A stretch of DNA of 64,000 nt from Bordetella sp. LUAb4 (GTDB taxonomy: Bacteria; Pseudomonadota; Gammaproteobacteria; Burkholderiales; Burkholderiaceae_B). Where the stretch lies: the NCBI RefSeq assembly GCF_021325795.1, contig NZ_JAHPZX010000004.1:496001-560000 (forward strand), written 5' to 3'. Below are positions 18,538 through 28,177 of this stretch, in pieces. The stretch's first letter is position 1. Each line of letters begins with the position of its first letter. The position numbers and the translations under genes are program-made. Under the pieces are notes generated by a model. The model was not told where the DNA came from. It did no database searches and was given only the letters and a program-made list of their open reading frames with translations.

Positions 18538-20889
18538 TCAGTCCAGTCGCACTAAGCCGTCCACGGCGATGACGCCGTCGGCGCGTACGAACAAGGGGTT
18601 GATTTCCGCTTCCTGCACCGTTACGTCACTCAACGCGGCCAAGCGGGAAAACGCAGCTATCGTGCGCGCCAGGGCCGTGCAGTCGCCCAGTGGCAGCCCG
18701 CGAAAACCGCGGATCAAGCGGGTTTGACGTACCGATTCGATCATCCGCATCGCTTCGGCTTCGTCGACCGGGGCCAGGCGCAAGGCGAAATCAGGCGTGA
18801 GTTCGGCGGCGATGCCACCCGCGCCCAGCAGGATGGTCGGCCCCACCAGCGGGTCGCGGCGGTAGCCGAGGATCAGTTCGATCAGGCGATGCTCCATGGG
18901 CTGGACGAGAATGCCCTCGATACGGGCGTCGGGGGCGTATTGCTTGACGCTGGCCAGCATGGCCGGAATGGCCGCGCGCAGCTCCTCGGCGGACTTTATG
19001 CCCACCCGTACCGCGCCGGCGTCGGTCTTGTGCGCCAGGTCGCGGGAACATATCTTGACGACCAAAGGATAGGACAGATCAGTATGGCTACTCGCCGCGG
19101 GCGCAGATGCAGATGCAGATGCAGATGCAGATGCAGATGCAGATGCAGATGCAGATGCAGATCGAGGATGCATCAGTTCCTGTTCCAGGCGAACCAGATC
19201 CTGCTCGATATTAGCGGGATCGAGCAAGCAGCTGGTGACCACCGGCACGCCCAGGTCGGCGAACAAGCCGGCTGCTTCGTGCTCATTCAGCATCCCACCG
19301 CGGGGCAAATGACTCGGCCAGCTTGTCGGCGGGACCTCGGCGGGCGGCCGGCCCGTGCCCTGGAAGAACACGGACAGCGCGTCTGCGCAGGCTTCCGGCG
19401 TGCGGAAAGCGGCGATGCCGCCCGCCTGTAGCAGCGCCAACGACTCTGGCGCTTCGGGCGCCAGGAATACCGCCAGCGGTTTGCCGGCCGGCTTGTCGGC
19501 CTCCAGCAGGGGCTTGACCGCCAGATCCGGATGGAATTGCGCCGACGATCCCACCACGCTGAGCACCGCGTCGCACCAGTCGGTCCGTAACAAGGCTTCC
19601 AGCAGCCCCTTGTACTGCGCGCTGCTGGCCGCCAGCGTCAGATCCATGATCGGTGTTTCGCGCAGCTTCAGGCCAATCCCGGTCATCTGTTCGATGAAAG
19701 CTGGCGGCGGCGCTACCGCCACCATCCCATGCAAACCCAGGTTGTCGACGACCGACGCGGCGCCACCGCCAGTGGTGGTAATGACGGCCACCCGTGCGGG
19801 CATGTCAGCCGAACCGAACGTTGTCGCCGTCGTCCTTGCTGCCGGGACGGTTGCCGCCCGGGCCGCTGTTGCCGCTGTTGCCGCTGTTGCCGCTGTTGCT
19901 GCCGGTGCTGCCGGTGCTGCCTGGACTGTTGCCGCCGCCGTCGTTTTCGCGTCCGACGAACGTGCCGCGGGCTGCCTACCGACGCCATAGCGCTCAGCCA
20001 GAGGTGCGATCTCGAATAGCGTCTCCAACTGGCGCACGCGCATCGCCCCATGCGCTTTGAGGAAAGCATCCACGGCGGCGTCGTTACCCGCCAGCGCGCC
20101 GGTGTGGGATTGCGCCAAGGCATCGCCCTGCTCCGAACGTCCCAATTTATAGGCGACGACCGGCTTGCCTGCCGCGCGTGCGCGTTCCAACGCACGCGCC
20201 AGCGTCGGCGCGTCTCGCAAGGTTTCCAGGAACAGCAGGATGACCTTGCTGTGGGGATCATCGACCAAGGCGTCGATCACCTCGCCCACCGTGACATCGC
20301 TTTCATTGCCCACCGAGACGGATTTGGCGAAACCAAAACCCCGCGCGGCGGCGCGCGACAGCAGCGACCCCATCATGGAGCCACTCTGCGATACCAGGCT
20401 CAGCGATCCGGGCAACAGTGTATCGGCTTCGAACGCCGCGTTCACCGACACGATGGCACCGCTATGCAGATTCGCCAGGCCTATGCTATTCGGCCCCAGC
20501 AGGCGCAGGCCCAGGCTGCGCGCCCGTGCCACCAGGGCTTCCTGGCGCGCCATCCCGGCCTCCCCGGTTTCACCGAAGCCGTCGGAATAGACCGTCACCA
20601 CGCGGGCGCCGGCATGCGCGCAACTCTCCAGCAGAGGCGCAATGGCGTCGCCGGGAATCATCACGAATACATGATCCACAGGGCTGGGCAAGTCCTCCAG
20701 CGAAGGATAGGCGCGCTCGCCCAGGATTTCGCTACGGCCGGCATTGATGGGATAGATCGTCCCGGCGTAGCCGTGTTTACGCATGAAGCGCAGCGGGCGC
20801 GCGGTGTTCTTGCGTACATCGCCGGAAGCGCCGACCAGGGCGATGGAGCGCGGCGCCAGCAAGGCATCGGCGAAAGAGGTTTCGGACAT
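18538..20889 (-). CDS. Acyl-CoA synthetase (ADP/NDP-forming) type, CoA-binding plus ATP-grasp
   Basis: A 783-residue cytoplasmic enzyme coupling acyl-CoA formation to nucleotide hydrolysis. The N-terminal CoA-binding Rossmann domain starts ALVGASGDVRKNTARP. The succinyl-CoA-ligase-like region follows, with the SHTGALAG segment containing the likely phospho-His (about residue 270). The C-terminal ATP-grasp domain starts near MLNEHEAAGLF and includes YPLVVKICSRDLAHKTD. Two low-complexity inserts interrupt it: an Ala/Thr-rich linker near residue 345 and ten Ser-Ala repeats near residue 585, both encoded by short tandem repeats. ATG 20889 follows eight bases after the MmgE/PrpD stop, so the two are co-transcribed. 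Confidence 0.88.
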   Translation of the reverse strand: MSETSFADALLAPRSIALVGASGDVRKNTARPLRFMRKHGYAGTIYPINAGRSEILGERAYPSLEDLPSPVDHVFVMIPGDAIAPLLESCAHAGARVVTVYSDGFGETGEAGMARQEALVARARSLGLRLLGPNSIGLANLHSGAIVSVNAAFEADTLLPGSLSLVSQSGSMMGSLLSRAAARGFGFAKSVSVGNESDVTVGEVIDALVDDPHSKVILLFLETLRDAPTLARALERARAAGKPVVAYKLGRSEQGDALAQSHTGALAGNDAAVDAFLKAHGAMRVRQLETLFEIAPLAERYGVGRQPAARSSDAKTTAAATVQAAPAAPAATAATAATAATAARAATVPAARTTATTFGSADMPARVAVITTTGGGAASVVDNLGLHGMVAVAPPPAFIEQMTGIGLKLRETPIMDLTLAASSAQYKGLLEALLRTDWCDAVLSVVGSSAQFHPDLAVKPLLEADKPAGKPLAVFLAPEAPESLALLQAGGIAAFRTPEACADALSVFFQGTGRPPAEVPPTSWPSHLPRGGMLNEHEAAGLFADLGVPVVTSCLLDPANIEQDLVRLEQELMHPRSASASASASASASASASASAPAASSHTDLSYPLVVKICSRDLAHKTDAGAVRVGIKSAEELRAAIPAMLASVKQYAPDARIEGILVQPMEHRLIELILGYRRDPLVGPTILLGAGGIAAELTPDFALRLAPVDEAEAMRMIESVRQTRLIRGFRGLPLGDCTALARTIAAFSRLAALSDVTVQEAEINPLFVRADGVIAVDGLVRLD
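19103..19162. repeat. Hexanucleotide repeat (GCAGAT)x10 inside the acyl-CoA synthetase gene
   Basis: Ten perfect GCAGAT units encode a Ser-Ala tract on the minus strand in the ATP-grasp linker. The unit is a multiple of three, so changes in copy number alter linker length but not reading frame. Confidence 0.95.
19862..19924. repeat. Nonanucleotide repeat inside the acyl-CoA synthetase gene
   Basis: Four GCCGCTGTT units followed by GCTGCCGGT variants encode an Ala-Ala-Thr repeat on the minus strand. It lies at the junction between the N-terminal two domains and the central region of the enzyme. Confidence 0.9.
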
Positions 20890-20896
20890 GGTGGAT

Positions 20897-22249
20897 TCAG
20901 CAGTTAGTGTTTCGGGCCAGTTGCAGTGCGCGCACCGGCAGGGTTTCCAAGCGCCAGACGGCGTCGCGCAACGCCGCCATGCGTGCATTGCCAAGCACCG
21001 GACCGGCCAACTCGGCGAATTTGTCGTTCAAATCCGCATCGGACAGCGGCGCTTCCGGATCGCCCTTGCGATAGGGCGCGTGGTGCTCCAATGTCTCACC
21101 CGCATGCGTGGTAAGGCTGACCCGTGCGGCCCGCATATTGGGAAAGCCAGCCGTGAATTCCGCATCGGCCTTGATCGATACGCGTCCCATCAGACCGCGC
21201 ACCTCGGCATCCGCCATGCGCTGCGGTGTGAACGCATCCAGACGCGGCGACCCATGCACGAAGGCATGCGCCACCACATAAGGCAAACTGAACTTCGCCT
21301 CATAGGCCGTGGCAGGATTCAGGATGCCGGCGACATCCAGCGCCGGCTGATACGTATCCACGCGTATTGCGGCGATATCCCGCGGCCGCACACCGCGCTC
21401 GCGCAGGGCCAGCGCGGCATCGATGGCGGCGAAAGTGTGGCCGCAACACCCATGATTCTTCTGCGTGATGACGCGGATGTTGTAGCGCTCGCCCAGGCCG
21501 TCGACCGCACGCCCCCAATCCGGGTCGCGCGCCAGCGCGGCACCAAAACCGACCTCGCCTTCCAGGATGTCCGGCACGCCGGTCACCCCATGCGCCGCCC
21601 CCTGTCCCGCCCGCACCCCGACGGCCGCCGCGTGGCCCGCGTGCAATGCCTTGGTCATGGCATCCGAGCGAAAGGCCTGCTGCAGGCCGCTGGCGAAGGT
21701 GCCGGCGGTCGCCAGCGCGTGGCGCATCACCTCCGCATCGCCAGGCTTGCAAAGCGCCGCGGCGGCGGCCGCGCTGCCGAAGCAGCCTACCGTGCCGGTG
21801 GTATGGAAGAAACGATAGTGCGACGGCTGCACGGCGGCGCCGATACGCGTGGAAATCTCGTAACCCACCACGATGGCATTGAGCAACGCGCGGCCGTCCA
21901 CATCGCCGGCTTCGGCCAGCGCCAACGCCGCGGCGATAGTGGGACAACCGGGGTGATACACCGCGTCCCGAAAGATGTCGTCGAATTCCACGGCGTGGGA
22001 CACGCTGCCATTGATCCAGGCCGCCGTCGCGGGAAACGCCGTCGTCCCATTTCCTGGAAGACTGCAATGGCCGCTGCCCAGCTCATCGGCATGCGCGGCC
22101 AATAACTGCGGCGACGGTGCCACCAGGGTGCCCGGATAGAGGGCCGATAGCCAATCCAGGAACGCGCGCTTGGCGTAATGAAGGATGTCGTCGGGCAAAC
22201 GGGCCTGACTGTCGTGCGCGCCATAGGCGGCAATGGTGTCCAGCAACAT
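20897..22249 (-). CDS. MmgE/PrpD family protein
   Basis: A 450-residue member of the family that includes 2-methylcitrate dehydratase and cis-aconitate decarboxylase. Seen are the N-terminal helical domain with HAVEFDDIFRDAVYHPG and GYEISTRIG, the HTTGTVGCFGSAAAAA block, and the smaller C-terminal domain with KNHGCCGHTFAAIDAA. It probably dehydrates, isomerises or decarboxylates a tricarboxylate-like substrate. It lies in one leftward unit with the acyl-CoA synthetase and is divergent from a beta-hydroxyacid dehydrogenase. The 278-nt divergent gap (22250-22527) should hold both promoters; I see no clear operator. Confidence 0.9.
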   Translation of the reverse strand: MLLDTIAAYGAHDSQARLPDDILHYAKRAFLDWLSALYPGTLVAPSPQLLAAHADELGSGHCSLPGNGTTAFPATAAWINGSVSHAVEFDDIFRDAVYHPGCPTIAAALALAEAGDVDGRALLNAIVVGYEISTRIGAAVQPSHYRFFHTTGTVGCFGSAAAAAALCKPGDAEVMRHALATAGTFASGLQQAFRSDAMTKALHAGHAAAVGVRAGQGAAHGVTGVPDILEGEVGFGAALARDPDWGRAVDGLGERYNIRVITQKNHGCCGHTFAAIDAALALRERGVRPRDIAAIRVDTYQPALDVAGILNPATAYEAKFSLPYVVAHAFVHGSPRLDAFTPQRMADAEVRGLMGRVSIKADAEFTAGFPNMRAARVSLTTHAGETLEHHAPYRKGDPEAPLSDADLNDKFAELAGPVLGNARMAALRDAVWRLETLPVRALQLARNTNC

Positions 22250-22527
22250 GGAAGTCTCCTGCGGGCGCGTCGATTGAGGTACGTAAAGGTGCGCGCTTCC
22301 GGTCCTACTTTAGAAGCACGGTGCATTCCCAGGGTTGATGAATCGGAAAAGGAGCCTTCATCCTGACAGGCAGCGGATTTGGAGATACGTCCCTTTCCGC
22401 TTTTTCAAACCACGATGCGGGCGCCATCCTTAAGCTGCTCGCAGTGCCCTTCGTCATACCGCAGTCGCAGCAACAATAAATCCAAACCAAGACACCGCTG
22501 GCACCAGACCAGTCGGAGGAGACAAGC

Positions 22528-23421
22528 ATGCGCGTAGATCACACCCCTCTCGGATTCATCGGCCTGGGCGTCATGGGCGAACCCATGTGCGCCAACCTCG
22601 TGCGCAAGTCCGAGCATCCCGTCCATGTGGCGGATCTCGACCCCGCTCCCGTGGCGCGAATCGCCGAGTTGGGCGGCCAGCCCCACCACAGCGTGGCCGA
22701 GGTGGCGCAAGCCGCCGAAATCGTCTTTCTTTCACTTCCCAGCATCGTGCAAGTGGAGCAGGTCTGCCTGGGGCCCGACGGCATCGTCCAGGCTGGCGGC
22801 AAGGTGCATACCGTCGTCGACATGAGCACCAGCGACGTCGCCCGCACCCGGCAATTGGCCGAAACCTTGCTCGGCCACGGCATTCTGCTGATCGACGCCC
22901 CCGTCGCCCGCATGCGTGAAGCGGCGCGCCTGGGCACGCTCATGATTACCGTGGGGGCCACCCGGCAGAACTACGACAAAGTGCTGCCCTACCTGTCCTG
23001 CATGGGCAGCGACGTGCTGCTGTGCGGCGAAATCGGCTGCGGCCAGGTGGTAAAGATCATGAACAATATGGTGGTGTTCATGACGGTGCACGCCCTGGCC
23101 GAGGCCATTACCATCGGCCGCCGCGCGGGCGTGGATGGAACGCTGTTGATGGACGCGCTGAGCCAGGGTTCGGCGGACAGCTTTGCGCTGCGCAACCCCG
23201 GCAAGAAAGCCCTGGCGGCAGAGACATTTCCCGAGAAGGCCTTTCCCACGGAATACGCCATCAAGGACATCAGCCTGGCCCTGGAGCTGGCGCGCCAAGG
23301 TGAAGTGCATGCAGCATCCGCCACCCTGACGCACGATCTGCTGCAGCGCACCCGCGCGGCCGGCTACGTCAAGGAGTACTACCCCGTCATGGTGAAACTG
23401 ATCGAGCAGGCGCGCGGCTGA
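22528..23421 (+). CDS. 3-hydroxyisobutyrate/beta-hydroxyacid dehydrogenase family oxidoreductase
   Basis: A 297-residue NAD(P)-dependent enzyme. It has the N-terminal dinucleotide motif GFIGLGVMGEPM, the C-terminal helical domain with GCGQVVKIMNNM (catalytic Lys), and a normal length. The substrate loop normally reads DAPVSGG in this family; here it is DAPVARM, which suggests a different acid from hydroxyisobutyrate or tartronate semialdehyde. It is followed 86 nt later by a Bug receptor, so the rightward genes pair a periplasmic receptor with a hydroxyacid-type enzyme. Confidence 0.88.
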   Translation: MRVDHTPLGFIGLGVMGEPMCANLVRKSEHPVHVADLDPAPVARIAELGGQPHHSVAEVAQAAEIVFLSLPSIVQVEQVCLGPDGIVQAGGKVHTVVDMSTSDVARTRQLAETLLGHGILLIDAPVARMREAARLGTLMITVGATRQNYDKVLPYLSCMGSDVLLCGEIGCGQVVKIMNNMVVFMTVHALAEAITIGRRAGVDGTLLMDALSQGSADSFALRNPGKKALAAETFPEKAFPTEYAIKDISLALELARQGEVHAASATLTHDLLQRTRAAGYVKEYYPVMVKLIEQARG

Positions 23422-23506
23422 AGCCGGGAGCGTTGTCCCATTTTTTGGCCCGCTTACCGCAGCCTTGCTTGCCCGGTCGCTGGCCGCTCATATACGCGAG
23501 TACACC

Positions 23507-24514
23507 ATGACCAAGAACCTTCTTCGCCGCAGGGCGATGACCCTGCTCGTCCTCGGCACGCTGTCAGCCGCCCTGTCCCTTGCCGTCAATCCGACGGCAT
23601 CCGCCGCGGGTTATCCCAACAAGCCCATCACCTTGATCATCGGCTTTACGGCCGGTGGCCCCACTGACGCCGTCGGCCGCTATCTGGCGCGGCAACTCGA
23701 AACCGAACTCGGCCAGACCGTCATCGTGGAAAACCGCGCGGGCGCCAATGGCGTGGTGGCGGTCCAGGCCGTGCGCCGCGCGGCACCCGACGGCTACACC
23801 TTGATGCTGGGAAGCAGCGGCACGTTGTCGATCGAGCCCGTGTACAAAAAGCAGGTCGACTATGACGTCATGCGGGATTTCCAACCCGTTGCCCTGGTGG
23901 CCGGCTATCCCTATTTGCTGGTTGTGCCGGCGGCTTCGCCCTACCGCGACATCCCTGCCCTGATCGCCGGCGCGCGCGCCAAGCCCGGCGCGCTGAGCTT
24001 TGCCTCCGCCGGCAGCGGCGCGGTGAATCACCTGGCTGGCGAGTGGTTCCGCAGCGCCACCCATATCGACATCACGCATGTTCCGTACAAGGGCGATTCC
24101 GCCGCCATCGCCGACCTGGTGGCAGGCCGCGTGGACATGGCTTTTCTGAGCGCCATCGCCGCCATGCCCCAGGTCAAGGCCGGCAAGATGCGCGCGCTGG
24201 GTATCGCCACCGCCCAACCTTCCGACATCGCGCCCGGCATCCCCACCGTGGCCCAGGCCGCCGGCATACCGGGTTTCACCGCCGAACCGTGGAACGGCAT
24301 CCTGGCTCCCAAGGGCCTGGATCCGGCCATCACGCAGCGCCTGAACGCCGCGGTCAACAAAGTGATGGGGACCGCCGATGCCCGGGCGGCGTTGTTCCAG
24401 CTGGGCCAATATCCCATGTCAGGCAGCCCGGCGGACTTCGCTGCGCATATCGGCAAGCAGACCGAACGCTGGGCGCAGGTGATCAAGGAAGGCAAGATCG
24501 CGCAGGCTGACTGA
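23507..24514 (+). CDS. Bug/TctC family tripartite tricarboxylate-type periplasmic receptor
   Basis: A 335-residue solute-binding protein with a signal peptide (core MTLLVLGTLSAALSLAV, cleavage near ASAAG) and mature start YPNKPITLIIGFTAGGPTD. The latter contains the ligand-binding first loop typical of Bug proteins, and the VENRAGANG and APDGYTLMLGSSGT blocks follow. ATG 23507 fits the signal peptide. Receptors of this class are widely expanded in Bordetella and mostly lack their own membrane partners, as here. The ligand is probably a carboxylate used by the neighbouring catabolic genes. Confidence 0.92.
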   Translation: MTKNLLRRRAMTLLVLGTLSAALSLAVNPTASAAGYPNKPITLIIGFTAGGPTDAVGRYLARQLETELGQTVIVENRAGANGVVAVQAVRRAAPDGYTLMLGSSGTLSIEPVYKKQVDYDVMRDFQPVALVAGYPYLLVVPAASPYRDIPALIAGARAKPGALSFASAGSGAVNHLAGEWFRSATHIDITHVPYKGDSAAIADLVAGRVDMAFLSAIAAMPQVKAGKMRALGIATAQPSDIAPGIPTVAQAAGIPGFTAEPWNGILAPKGLDPAITQRLNAAVNKVMGTADARAALFQLGQYPMSGSPADFAAHIGKQTERWAQVIKEGKIAQAD

Positions 24515-24564
24515 CCTTCGATCGCCGTAATCGGGCGAATCAAAAACATAATCTGGAGACATTC

Positions 24565-25899
24565 ATGCCGCGCCGCAACCATCTCGCTGTCACTACGGTT
24601 TCCACGCTAATCCCGACTGCCCGCCAGGGCGCAAGCGTGCTCTTCCTTTTCGGCGCCTTGTCTTGCGGCGTCGCGCACGCACAGACACCCCAGACAGCCC
24701 AGCAGACTCCAGCAACCCAACCATCCCAGAGCGGCGCCAAATCCTCAGCTACTGGCGACGGCATCTCCGATGGCGTCGTCCGCATCGGCGTCCTGACCGA
24801 TCTGTCTGGCGCCTATTCCGGCAATGTCGGTCCCGGGTCCGTGCTGGCAACCAAGCTGGCCATCGAAGACTTCGGCGGCAAGGTGCTGGGCAAGCCCATC
24901 GAGATGGTCAGCGCCGACCACCTGAACAAGGCCGACGTCGCGGCGTCGCGCGCCAGAGAGTGGATGGACCGCGACAAGGTCGACGTCATCACTGAACTGG
25001 GCAATAGCGCGGTGGCGCTGGCGGTAATGGGTATCGCCCAGGAAAAAGGCCGCATGACCATGGTCACCGGTGCGGGGGCCACCAGCATCACGGGAGAAAA
25101 CTGCACCGCGAACAATGTGCAATGGGTCTATGACACCTATGCGCTGGCCAAGGTCGGCACCGTACCGCTGGTCGAAGCGGGCGCGAAGAAATGGTATTTC
25201 ATCACCGCGGACTACGCGTTCGGCCATTCGCTGGAAAACGACGGCATGCGCTTCGTCAAGGACAGCGGCGGCAGCGTCGCTGGATCGTCGCGCTATCCCT
25301 TCCCTGGCAATGACTTCGCGTCCTATTTGTTGTCCGCCCAGGCCAGCAAAGCGGATGCCGTGGCCTTCGCCAGCGCCGGCGCCGACCTACAAAATGAGAT
25401 CAAACAAGCGCGGGAGTTCGGTTTGGCCGACCGGCAGAAGCTGGTCGCCATGCTCATGAGCATTACCGATGTCCACGGTGTGGGACTGCAAGCGGCGCAG
25501 CGCATGACCTTCGCCGAAACTTTCTACTGGGACATGGATGACGAGACGCGCGCCTTTGCGCAGCGTTTCTTCAAGGCCCTGGGCAAGATGCCGACCGCCT
25601 TGCAAGCGGGACAGTATTCCGCGGTGCTTAACTACCTGCGCGCCGTCGAGAAATCAGGTTCGGACAAGGTCGACGTGGTGATGCAAACCCTGCGCGCAAT
25701 GCCCATCCACGACGCCTACGCCCGCCATGCGCATTTGCGCGAGGACGGCAAGCTGATGCACGACACGTATGTGGTCGAAGTGAAAACGCCGGAAGAATCC
25801 AGGAAGGCCTGGGATTACTACAAGATCATCAAGACCATACCGGGCGACCAGGCCTTCATGCCGCTCGCTGAAAGCCGCTGCAAGCTGGTGAAGAAATGA
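24565..25899 (+). CDS. ABC transporter substrate-binding protein, branched-chain amino acid (LivK) family
   Basis: A 444-residue periplasmic binding protein with a signal peptide ending near VAHAQ and a short Gln/Thr-rich linker. The periplasmic-binding fold follows: VVRIGVLTDLSGAYS, DHLNKADVAASRAREWMD and KKWYFITADYAFGHSLE. No permease or ATPase genes are adjacent, so it is an orphan receptor. It is 50 nt downstream of the Bug gene and probably in the same unit. Family members bind amino acids, amides or aromatic acids. Confidence 0.92.
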   Translation: MPRRNHLAVTTVSTLIPTARQGASVLFLFGALSCGVAHAQTPQTAQQTPATQPSQSGAKSSATGDGISDGVVRIGVLTDLSGAYSGNVGPGSVLATKLAIEDFGGKVLGKPIEMVSADHLNKADVAASRAREWMDRDKVDVITELGNSAVALAVMGIAQEKGRMTMVTGAGATSITGENCTANNVQWVYDTYALAKVGTVPLVEAGAKKWYFITADYAFGHSLENDGMRFVKDSGGSVAGSSRYPFPGNDFASYLLSAQASKADAVAFASAGADLQNEIKQAREFGLADRQKLVAMLMSITDVHGVGLQAAQRMTFAETFYWDMDDETRAFAQRFFKALGKMPTALQAGQYSAVLNYLRAVEKSGSDKVDVVMQTLRAMPIHDAYARHAHLREDGKLMHDTYVVEVKTPEESRKAWDYYKIIKTIPGDQAFMPLAESRCKLVKK

Positions 25900-25914
25900 G
25901 CACAGGAGCAATGC

Positions 25915-26355
25915 ATGTCATTCGATGATTTTCTGACGCAAGGGCTGGCCGATGCCGTCAATCGCCAGGAGCGCCTGGTCTGGCGCGGCCGCCATCTGCA
26001 TACCGATTTCCTGCTGGAAACGGGCCCCACCTCGTACCTGATACGCATCGATGCCGGCCAGTTGCGGACCGTGCGCCGCGGCCCCTTCGTCATGCCACGC
26101 TGGCAGTTCGCCTTGCGTGCGAGCGCCGATGACTGGGCGCGATTCTGGAGCCCCGATCCCAAGCCGGGCTACCACGACCTGATGGCCTTGATTCGCTACC
26201 GGCGGCTACGCGCGGAAGGCGATCTGCACCCCTTCATGTCCCATCTTTTGTACTTCAAGGACGTGCTGGCCTGCCCACGCGGACTTGGCGTTCAACCCGG
26301 GGCTCAAGGTCAACCAGGGCTCAAAGGTCAATTCGGGTTTGGGGGCCAAGCATGA
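25915..26355 (+). CDS. Hypothetical protein, possibly SCP2-like
   Basis: A 146-residue protein with no signal peptide. The central part (RIDAGQLRTVRRGPF, WARFWSPDPKPGYHDLMAL, GDLHPFMSHLLYFKDVL) resembles small lipid-binding sterol-carrier-type domains, but I cannot confirm this. The last 22 residues are a Gly/Gln-rich tail with collagen-like spacing, encoded by short direct repeats at about 26290-26350. It overlaps the next gene by four bases (ATGA), indicating translational coupling to the alpha/beta hydrolase. Confidence 0.6.
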   Translation: MSFDDFLTQGLADAVNRQERLVWRGRHLHTDFLLETGPTSYLIRIDAGQLRTVRRGPFVMPRWQFALRASADDWARFWSPDPKPGYHDLMALIRYRRLRAEGDLHPFMSHLLYFKDVLACPRGLGVQPGAQGQPGLKGQFGFGGQA

Positions 26356-27248
26356 GTACGACCCACGCGGTTTCTTTCGAACTCCCCTCTTTCGAACCCA
26401 TCACCGGCCGTTATCTGAATCTGACCCTGCGCGGCCGTCCTCATCGGGTCTACGTGGAAGAAGCCGGTGCCGGGGTGCCCCTGCTATGCCTGCATACCGC
26501 CGGCGCCGATACTCGCCAGTATCGGGCTTTGATGAACGACCCCGACATACTGGCGCGGCACCGAGTGGTCGCCTTCGACCTGCCCTGGCACGGCAAGTCA
26601 TCACCGCCGGCCGGCTGGCGCGACGAGGCTTACGCCTTGACGACCCAGGACTACACCGAAGCAATCCTGACCGTAGCGGACGCGCTGACGCTTGAACGTC
26701 CCATCGTCATGGGCTGCTCGATCGGCGGCCGCATGGTGCTGCATCTGGCGCTGACCCATGCGCAGCGTTTCGGCGCGGCCATCGGCCTGCAGTCGGGCGC
26801 GCACGTAGAACCCTACTACGACCTGGAATGGCTGGACCGTTCCGATGTCCACGGCGGCGAGGTCTGCGCCGGCATCGTCTCCGGCCTGGTGGGTCCGGGT
26901 AGTCCGGACGAGCACCGCTGGGAAACACTATGGCATTACATGCAGAGCGGCCCGGGTGTGTTCAAGGGAGATCTCCACTTCTACACCGCCGACGGGGATA
27001 TCCGCGAACGTGTCGGCGACATCGATACGACGCGCTGCCCCTTGTGGTTGCTGACGGGTGAATTCGATTATTCGTGCACGCCGCAAGATACGGAATATCT
27101 GGCTCAGCGCATTGCCGGCGCGCAGTGGCAAATCATGAAAGGCATGGGACACTTTCCGATGAGCGAGGATCCGGCTCGCTTTCTCGCATATTTGCGCCCG
27201 GTGCTGGAGGAAGCCAGCGCGGCGCGCGCGCGATCCGTGCTTGGTTAG
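26352..27248 (+). CDS. Alpha/beta hydrolase
   Basis: A 298-residue cytoplasmic hydrolase. The nucleophile elbow is GCSIGG (Ser near residue 119). The acid is likely the Asp in GEFDYSC and the catalytic His is in MGHFPMSEDP. The oxyanion segment HTAGADTRQY is also visible. It is coupled by a 4-nt overlap to the preceding small protein and converges on the LysR gene so closely that the two stop codons overlap (TTAG at 27245-27248). It is probably an ester- or C-C-bond hydrolase for the catabolic cluster; the substrate is unknown. Confidence 0.9.
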   Translation: MSTTHAVSFELPSFEPITGRYLNLTLRGRPHRVYVEEAGAGVPLLCLHTAGADTRQYRALMNDPDILARHRVVAFDLPWHGKSSPPAGWRDEAYALTTQDYTEAILTVADALTLERPIVMGCSIGGRMVLHLALTHAQRFGAAIGLQSGAHVEPYYDLEWLDRSDVHGGEVCAGIVSGLVGPGSPDEHRWETLWHYMQSGPGVFKGDLHFYTADGDIRERVGDIDTTRCPLWLLTGEFDYSCTPQDTEYLAQRIAGAQWQIMKGMGHFPMSEDPARFLAYLRPVLEEASAARARSVLG

Positions 27249-28144
27249 CTGCCCTCTTCCGTCTCCACCAACGCCTGCAGCAGATCGGCCACCGGAGCAG
27301 TCAATTGCTCCGGATCCCGCACGCAGACGAAGAACTGGCGTTCCGCCCAGGCATCGCGCAGGCGCAGCAACACCAGGCCCATCGCGCCAAGATAATTGCG
27401 CGCGATGCCCTCGGGCACCACCCCGATGCCTATCCCTTCCCGGATCATGCGGCAGCGGGTCTCAAAATTTGAAACCTGCAGCTTGACGTTAGGCGGCCTG
27501 GACAGCGTCTGCCCGGCATAAGCCAGGAACTGCTCCAGCGAATGGCGCGGGAAATAACCCAGCAGGTCGTAGTCCAGCGCATCTTCCAGATAAAGCTCGC
27601 GCCGGTCGGCCAGGGGATGGCCGATGGGCACCACCAGGCCCACCCGGTCACGCCTGAACGGCATGGACGTCACGCCCGGCACGGGATGGTCCGCATGGTA
27701 GATGCCGAGGTCGACGGAACCTTCCGCGATCATGCGCGGGATGTCGAAGCTGTGGGCTTCCAGCAGGTCCACGCTGACGCCCTGGCGCCCCGCCAGGAAA
27801 CGGTTCATCACCGAGGGCAGGAACTGCAGGATGGTGGATGGATTGGAAGCCAGGCGGATCTTGGCCTGCCCATTGGCGGAATACCCGCTGATGGCCTGCT
27901 CGGTCAGTTGCACTCCCCGCAGGATGGCCTTGGCGCGCTGGTACAACAGAGCGCCGGCCGGCGTTGGCTCGACACCACGGCCATGGCGGTGCAACAGCAT
28001 GCGATCCAGGTGGCGTTCCAGTTCCGCCACGCGTTTACTGGCCGCCGATGTCACGATGTTCTCGCGCTCGGCGGCCTTGGACAGGCTTTTTTCTTCTACC
28101 GCCGCGACAAAGATCGCCAGCGTGGGGATGTCCAGCGTTTTCAT
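27245..28144 (-). CDS. LysR family transcriptional regulator
   Basis: A 299-residue regulator with an N-terminal winged helix-turn-helix (LAIFVAAVEEKSLSKAAER, SAASKRVAELE, RHGRGVEPTPAG) and a C-terminal inducer-binding domain. ATG 28144 is preferred over a TTG nine bases upstream. It is located between the catabolic cluster, to which it is convergent, and an SDR gene on the same strand. Its targets may be the receptor/hydrolase genes, but no divergent partner is present, which is unusual for LysR. Confidence 0.92.
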   Translation of the reverse strand: MKTLDIPTLAIFVAAVEEKSLSKAAERENIVTSAASKRVAELERHLDRMLLHRHGRGVEPTPAGALLYQRAKAILRGVQLTEQAISGYSANGQAKIRLASNPSTILQFLPSVMNRFLAGRQGVSVDLLEAHSFDIPRMIAEGSVDLGIYHADHPVPGVTSMPFRRDRVGLVVPIGHPLADRRELYLEDALDYDLLGYFPRHSLEQFLAYAGQTLSRPPNVKLQVSNFETRCRMIREGIGIGVVPEGIARNYLGAMGLVLLRLRDAWAERQFFVCVRDPEQLTAPVADLLQALVETEEGS

Positions 28145-28177
28145 AGCCGGCAATATACCTTGCCGGGCATCGCAGGC

